Assembly: GCF_003672135.1 (NCBI RefSeq)
Contig: NC_039510.1
Span: 10,540,001-10,604,000, forward strand
DNA length: 64,000 nucleotides
Source: Ooceraea biroi
Taxonomy: Eukaryota; Arthropoda; Insecta; Hymenoptera; Formicidae
Direction: 5' to 3'
Positions 63,861-64,000 of the stretch are shown piece by piece (the stretch's first letter is position 1; every line of letters starts with the position of its first letter). Under the pieces are notes generated by a model, which did not search any database, was not told where the DNA came from, and worked only from the letters and a program-made list of their open reading frames with translations. A program made the translations under genes and the position numbers.

Positions 63861-64000
63861 ATACGTGTATCGAATTACTTTGTAATGGGCTCCTTGCAAA
63901 ATCCATTTCTGTTCATGAAACCGCTTGATATCTCATTGAGTTAATATCGATAATTAATCCGAAATTAGCATTTTTATGAAAATTTACTCAATCACAACTG

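Larger units (their letters stand above)
57511..64000. other. Long region without supported coding exons
   Basis: Composition from about 57.75 kb on is less AT-rich than the intergenic DNA to the left, with many evenly spread stops. I recognise no domain. A minus-strand AATAAA at 57778-57783 lies near the ZNF830 3' end, so the region may be a long 3'UTR or non-coding transcript of a minus-strand gene to the right of the window. Open frames at 63191-63674 (plus) and 63332-63709 (minus) overlap each other and match nothing I know. Confidence 0.35.

Noticed and set aside
1..64000. CRISPR arrays, prophage, operons or tRNA/rRNA genes
   Set aside because: Window is a eukaryotic nuclear locus; no direct-repeat arrays or cloverleaf-like sequences were recognised by eye. 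A covariance-model scan would settle small RNAs.

Overview
The window is AT-rich nuclear DNA from an insect, very probably an ant or another hymenopteran. Genes have short exons with GT-AG introns and long AT-rich spacers. The short neuropeptide F precursor carries the hymenopteran core SPSLRLRF-amide. No bacterial, plasmid or CRISPR features are present. Eight protein-coding genes could be assembled exon by exon by matching splice-site phase to protein homology.

Layout, left to right. 1-713 (-): 5' end of a beta-1,3-glucan recognition protein (GNBP), cut by the window edge, with a TATA box and a perfect palindromic kappaB-like site upstream. 1928-2702 (+): frataxin, 3 exons. 3681-9679 (+): homologue of vertebrate KIAA0825 (DUF4495 family), 13 exons. 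11516-20788 (-): short neuropeptide F precursor, 3 small coding exons in 9 kb, with a candidate 5'UTR exon and TATA promoter near 26.4 kb. About 26.5-38.4 kb holds no gene I can support. 39217-44680 (-): pyruvate kinase, 6 coding exons, the first only 27 nt. 45-51 kb is transposon-bearing spacer: a foldback element at 46.17-46.92 kb and a decayed transposase end near 47.8 kb. 51058-54448 (+): phosphoserine aminotransferase, 8 exons. 54669-55582 (-): MESH1/HDDC3, the metazoan SpoT-type hydrolase, tail-to-tail with PSAT. 56029-57510 (+): ZNF830 homologue. 57.5-64 kb: no recognisable coding exon.

The genes do not form one pathway. They cover innate immune recognition (GNBP), mitochondrial iron-sulfur assembly (frataxin), neuropeptide signalling of feeding state (sNPF), glycolysis (PK), serine and vitamin B6-dependent metabolism (PSAT), nucleotide or NADPH hydrolysis (MESH1) and RNA processing or genome maintenance (ZNF830). 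Two pairs are divergent and could share control DNA (GNBP/frataxin; MESH1/ZNF830), and PSAT and MESH1 converge with 220 bp between their stop codons.

The most distinctive observations are: (i) a minor-spliceosome AT-AC intron in the ZNF830 homologue, with an ATATCCTTT donor, a TCCTTAAC branch site and an AC acceptor that together restore the zinc-finger reading frame; (ii) the GGGAATTCCC site upstream of the GNBP gene; (iii) a foldback element that keeps the start of a Cys-rich FCYICGEY-type protein between its arms; (iv) tiny terminal exons in sNPF and PK that a simple ORF search would miss. I did not find evidence of a wholly new biological system.
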